Part shown: in pieces, positions 40,486 through 42,051 of the stretch
How positions within the stretch are numbered: position 1 is the stretch's first letter
Layout of the letters: the number at the start of each line of letters is the position of its first letter
NCBI GenBank assembly: GCA_028684955.1
Contig: JAQUEY010000007.1
Span: 1 to 42,051 of the forward strand
Source of the DNA: Eubacteriales bacterium
Lineage (GTDB): Bacteria > Bacillota > Clostridia > Saccharofermentanales > UBA5734
Direction: 5' to 3'
DNA length: 42,051 bases
The notes under the pieces: generated by a model
What the model saw: the letters and a program-made list of their open reading frames with translations, nothing else
Database searches by the model: none
Told to the model about the DNA's origin: nothing
Made by a program: the position numbers and the translations under genes

Positions 40486-42051
40486 TTGAGGGGAAAAATG
40501 CCCTATCCGCTTCAATTGTATGTTTCAAAATGACATCTTCGACTATGAAGCCGAACAATTCGACAGCAGTTACCGAACCAGCCAGGTAATTTGTCCGCAG
40601 ACGCAATAAGTCGTCCAAAATTTTCCGGTGCATCCGTTGATGATCGATATATCCTGAGTAATCAACCTCAGCCAGCACTTGTTCTTCATAGGAAAAGTGC
40701 GTCTCGACTTCTTCGGCAATATGGTCGACCAAACGAATCAATTCTGTTTTTACAAGTAAGCCTTCGTTGACGAAATAGATCAGACGATTGGTCTTCAAGA
40801 CAAGGTTCCTGTGCTGGCGGTCGATTTCCGGCTCGCCACTTTGCCATTCACTGCGCCAGACCAGCTGGCTAGAGGGTATGATGACGATTCGATTGGGAGA
40901 GGAAAGGGTGACAACAGGTAATGGCATTTGTACGATTGTAAGGAGCTCAGGAACCGGAACAGGACGTCTGATCAGGAAGCCTTGGATAAAGTCACAACCA
41001 TGACGGCACAGCCAGTCGAATTGAGTCTGGGTTTCAACCCCTTCCACAACCACTTCGAGGCCTAGACCATGGATGATTGTGAAAAGAGAATCCAGGATCA
41101 TCCGTTCGCGATCGTTACTTTCCAGATGACGAATCAGTGACCGGTCGATTTTGATCACATCCAACGGCAATCCGTTCAAAGCCCCAAACGAAGCGTATCC
41201 GGTCCCGAAATCATCCAATGCCAGTTTGACGCCGTGTCGTTTCAGTTCACCAAAGAGTGCTGACACGTCCTCGACATCACTGACCAGAGCAGTTTCCGTA
41301 ATCTCAAGAATCAGAGCGGTTGGACTGACCTGATAGTGATCCAGTGTTTCCAGAATCAGACTGACCAGTTCACGACTGCGATATTCCAAGGTCACTGCAG
41401 ACAAATTGACACTGATGACCAGGTCATGCAGGCCAGAATTTCTCCATTCAGCTGACTGGCGGCAAGCCTCACGGATCACCCAGTCAGTCATCGGTATGAT
41501 CAGGCGGGTTTTCTCAGCCAGAGGAATGAATTCACCGGGCGAAATCTGGCCAAATTCTGGATGATTCCAGCGCAACAGGGCCTCGGCATGGTTGATTTTT
41601 TTTAAATGGACATCCAATATAGGTTGGTAATACAGTTCAAACTGGTTCTGGTCCAGAGCTTTGGATAATTCGGCTTCGAGAATATCTGCCCGGGTTTTTG
41701 CATGGGTCATGCTCTCACTAAAAAACGCTACAGAATTGCGAGCCCTTTTAGCCATGAATAAAGCGGCATCGGCATTGAGAATGGTCTGGTCGAGATCGAA
41801 TTCAGGATGAGCCTGGCAAATACCGATGCTGACAGTCACTTGGATGTTGTACTGATTGTATTTGAATTGCCCGGTCACGGCTGCTTGGATAGAGCGAGCC
41901 AGCTTATGGATCGAGTCCTTATCAGTATCACGGGTCAAAACAAGAAATTCGTCACCACTGTAGCGGAAAACTTGATTTTTGGATCCGGCACAGGAAAGGA
42001 TGATCTTGCTCAGATCAATGATGACCTGATCGCCCCCATGATGTCCAATCG
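40436..42051 (-). CDS. GGDEF-EAL-hemerythrin protein, 5' end cut by window
   Basis: The frame is open to the right edge, so 537 C-terminal residues are visible. They start inside a GGDEF domain: GHHGGDQVIIDLSK, then the active-site loop as FRYSGDEFLVL (SGDEF rather than GGDEF), ending VSIGIC and ADAALFMAKR. An EAL domain follows with HAEALLRW, DDFGTGYASFG, DVIKIDRSLI and EGVETQTQFDWL, all key metal and catalytic residues for c-di-GMP hydrolysis. The last 135 residues are a hemerythrin-like domain: WQSGEPEIDRQHRNLV, THFSYEEQVL, HQRMH and KHTIEADRAFF supply the expected di-iron histidines and carboxylates. So the protein likely senses oxygen or NO, or iron, and tunes c-di-GMP. It overlaps the MATE gene end by 50 bases. 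Confidence 0.9.
   Translation of the reverse strand, partial: IGHHGGDQVIIDLSKIILSCAGSKNQVFRYSGDEFLVLTRDTDKDSIHKLARSIQAAVTGQFKYNQYNIQVTVSIGICQAHPEFDLDQTILNADAALFMAKRARNSVAFFSESMTHAKTRADILEAELSKALDQNQFELYYQPILDVHLKKINHAEALLRWNHPEFGQISPGEFIPLAEKTRLIIPMTDWVIREACRQSAEWRNSGLHDLVISVNLSAVTLEYRSRELVSLILETLDHYQVSPTALILEITETALVSDVEDVSALFGELKRHGVKLALDDFGTGYASFGALNGLPLDVIKIDRSLIRHLESNDRERMILDSLFTIIHGLGLEVVVEGVETQTQFDWLCRHGCDFIQGFLIRRPVPVPELLTIVQMPLPVVTLSSPNRIVIIPSSQLVWRSEWQSGEPEIDRQHRNLVLKTNRLIYFVNEGLLVKTELIRLVDHIAEEVETHFSYEEQVLAEVDYSGYIDHQRMHRKILDDLLRLRTNYLAGSVTAVELFGFIVEDVILKHTIEADRAFFPSIKKVFSALDEQTATLP

Overview
The window reads as a chromosomal segment of a fairly GC-rich Firmicute, most likely an uncultured or poorly known member of the Clostridia. 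The evidence is the gene set: RNase J, YqeY, ribosomal protein S21, DUF1934, a single bifunctional Rel, a LytR-CpsA-Psr protein, Pta-AckA fermentation, and an archaeal/eukaryotic-type ProS without an insertion domain. Promoters look like ordinary sigma-A sites, many with an extended TGn -10. No rRNA, tRNA, CRISPR array, prophage or insertion-sequence transposase was seen. Almost all of the window is coding, and several genes overlap at start or stop codons.

Layout. 0-2.4 kb (minus): ddl-murI-DUF1934, peptidoglycan precursor genes; the last is cut by the window edge. 2.4-2.8 kb: the longest gene-poor stretch, with a perfect 21-bp inverted repeat between two outward-facing promoters. 2.8-4.2 kb (plus): small membrane protein and an RluA-type pseudouridine synthase. 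4.3-8.1 kb (minus): pta-ackA-proS. 8.3-9.6 kb (minus): a membrane-anchored protein of unknown function, divergent from tmcAL-tyrS (plus, 9.6-12.2 kb); this short divergent region appears to give leaderless mRNAs both ways. 12.2-12.8 kb: rpsT with its terminator and promoter. 12.8-14.8 kb (plus): RNase J with a long disordered N-terminus. 14.8-20.6 kb (minus): recJ-rel-araC(PocR), coupled or closely spaced. 20.7-21.4 kb (minus): rpsU-yqeY. 21.5-24.6 kb (minus): alaS-hinT. 24.8-28.5 kb (plus): DUF1015 and a DUF2298 polytopic membrane protein. 28.6-30.0 kb (minus): a PP2C-like/TM/LysM protein. 30.1-31.5 kb (minus): CCA-adding enzyme. 31.65-33.4 kb (plus): exported RCC1-repeat protein. 33.4-35.3 kb (minus): DUF2207 membrane protein. 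35.4-37.7 kb (minus): serC-serA. 37.8-39.0 kb (minus): LCP protein, divergent from a MATE transporter (39.1-40.5 kb, plus). 40.4 kb to the right edge (minus): GGDEF-EAL-hemerythrin protein, truncated by the window.

Together these are mostly housekeeping functions: translation (ProS, TyrS, AlaS, S20, S21, CCA enzyme, TmcAL, RluA-like), wall assembly (Ddl, MurI, LCP, LysM protein), acetate fermentation (Pta, AckA), serine synthesis (SerC, SerA, perhaps DUF1015), and stress or second-messenger signalling (Rel, GGDEF-EAL). I did not find a clear new multi-gene system. The observations I rate highest are the divergent leaderless promoter pair at 9.6 kb, the PP2C-like domain that seems to lack its metal ligands on a LysM wall-binding protein, the inverted-repeat element at 2.5 kb, the dyad bracketing the LCP/MATE promoters, and the hemerythrin-fused c-di-GMP enzyme.
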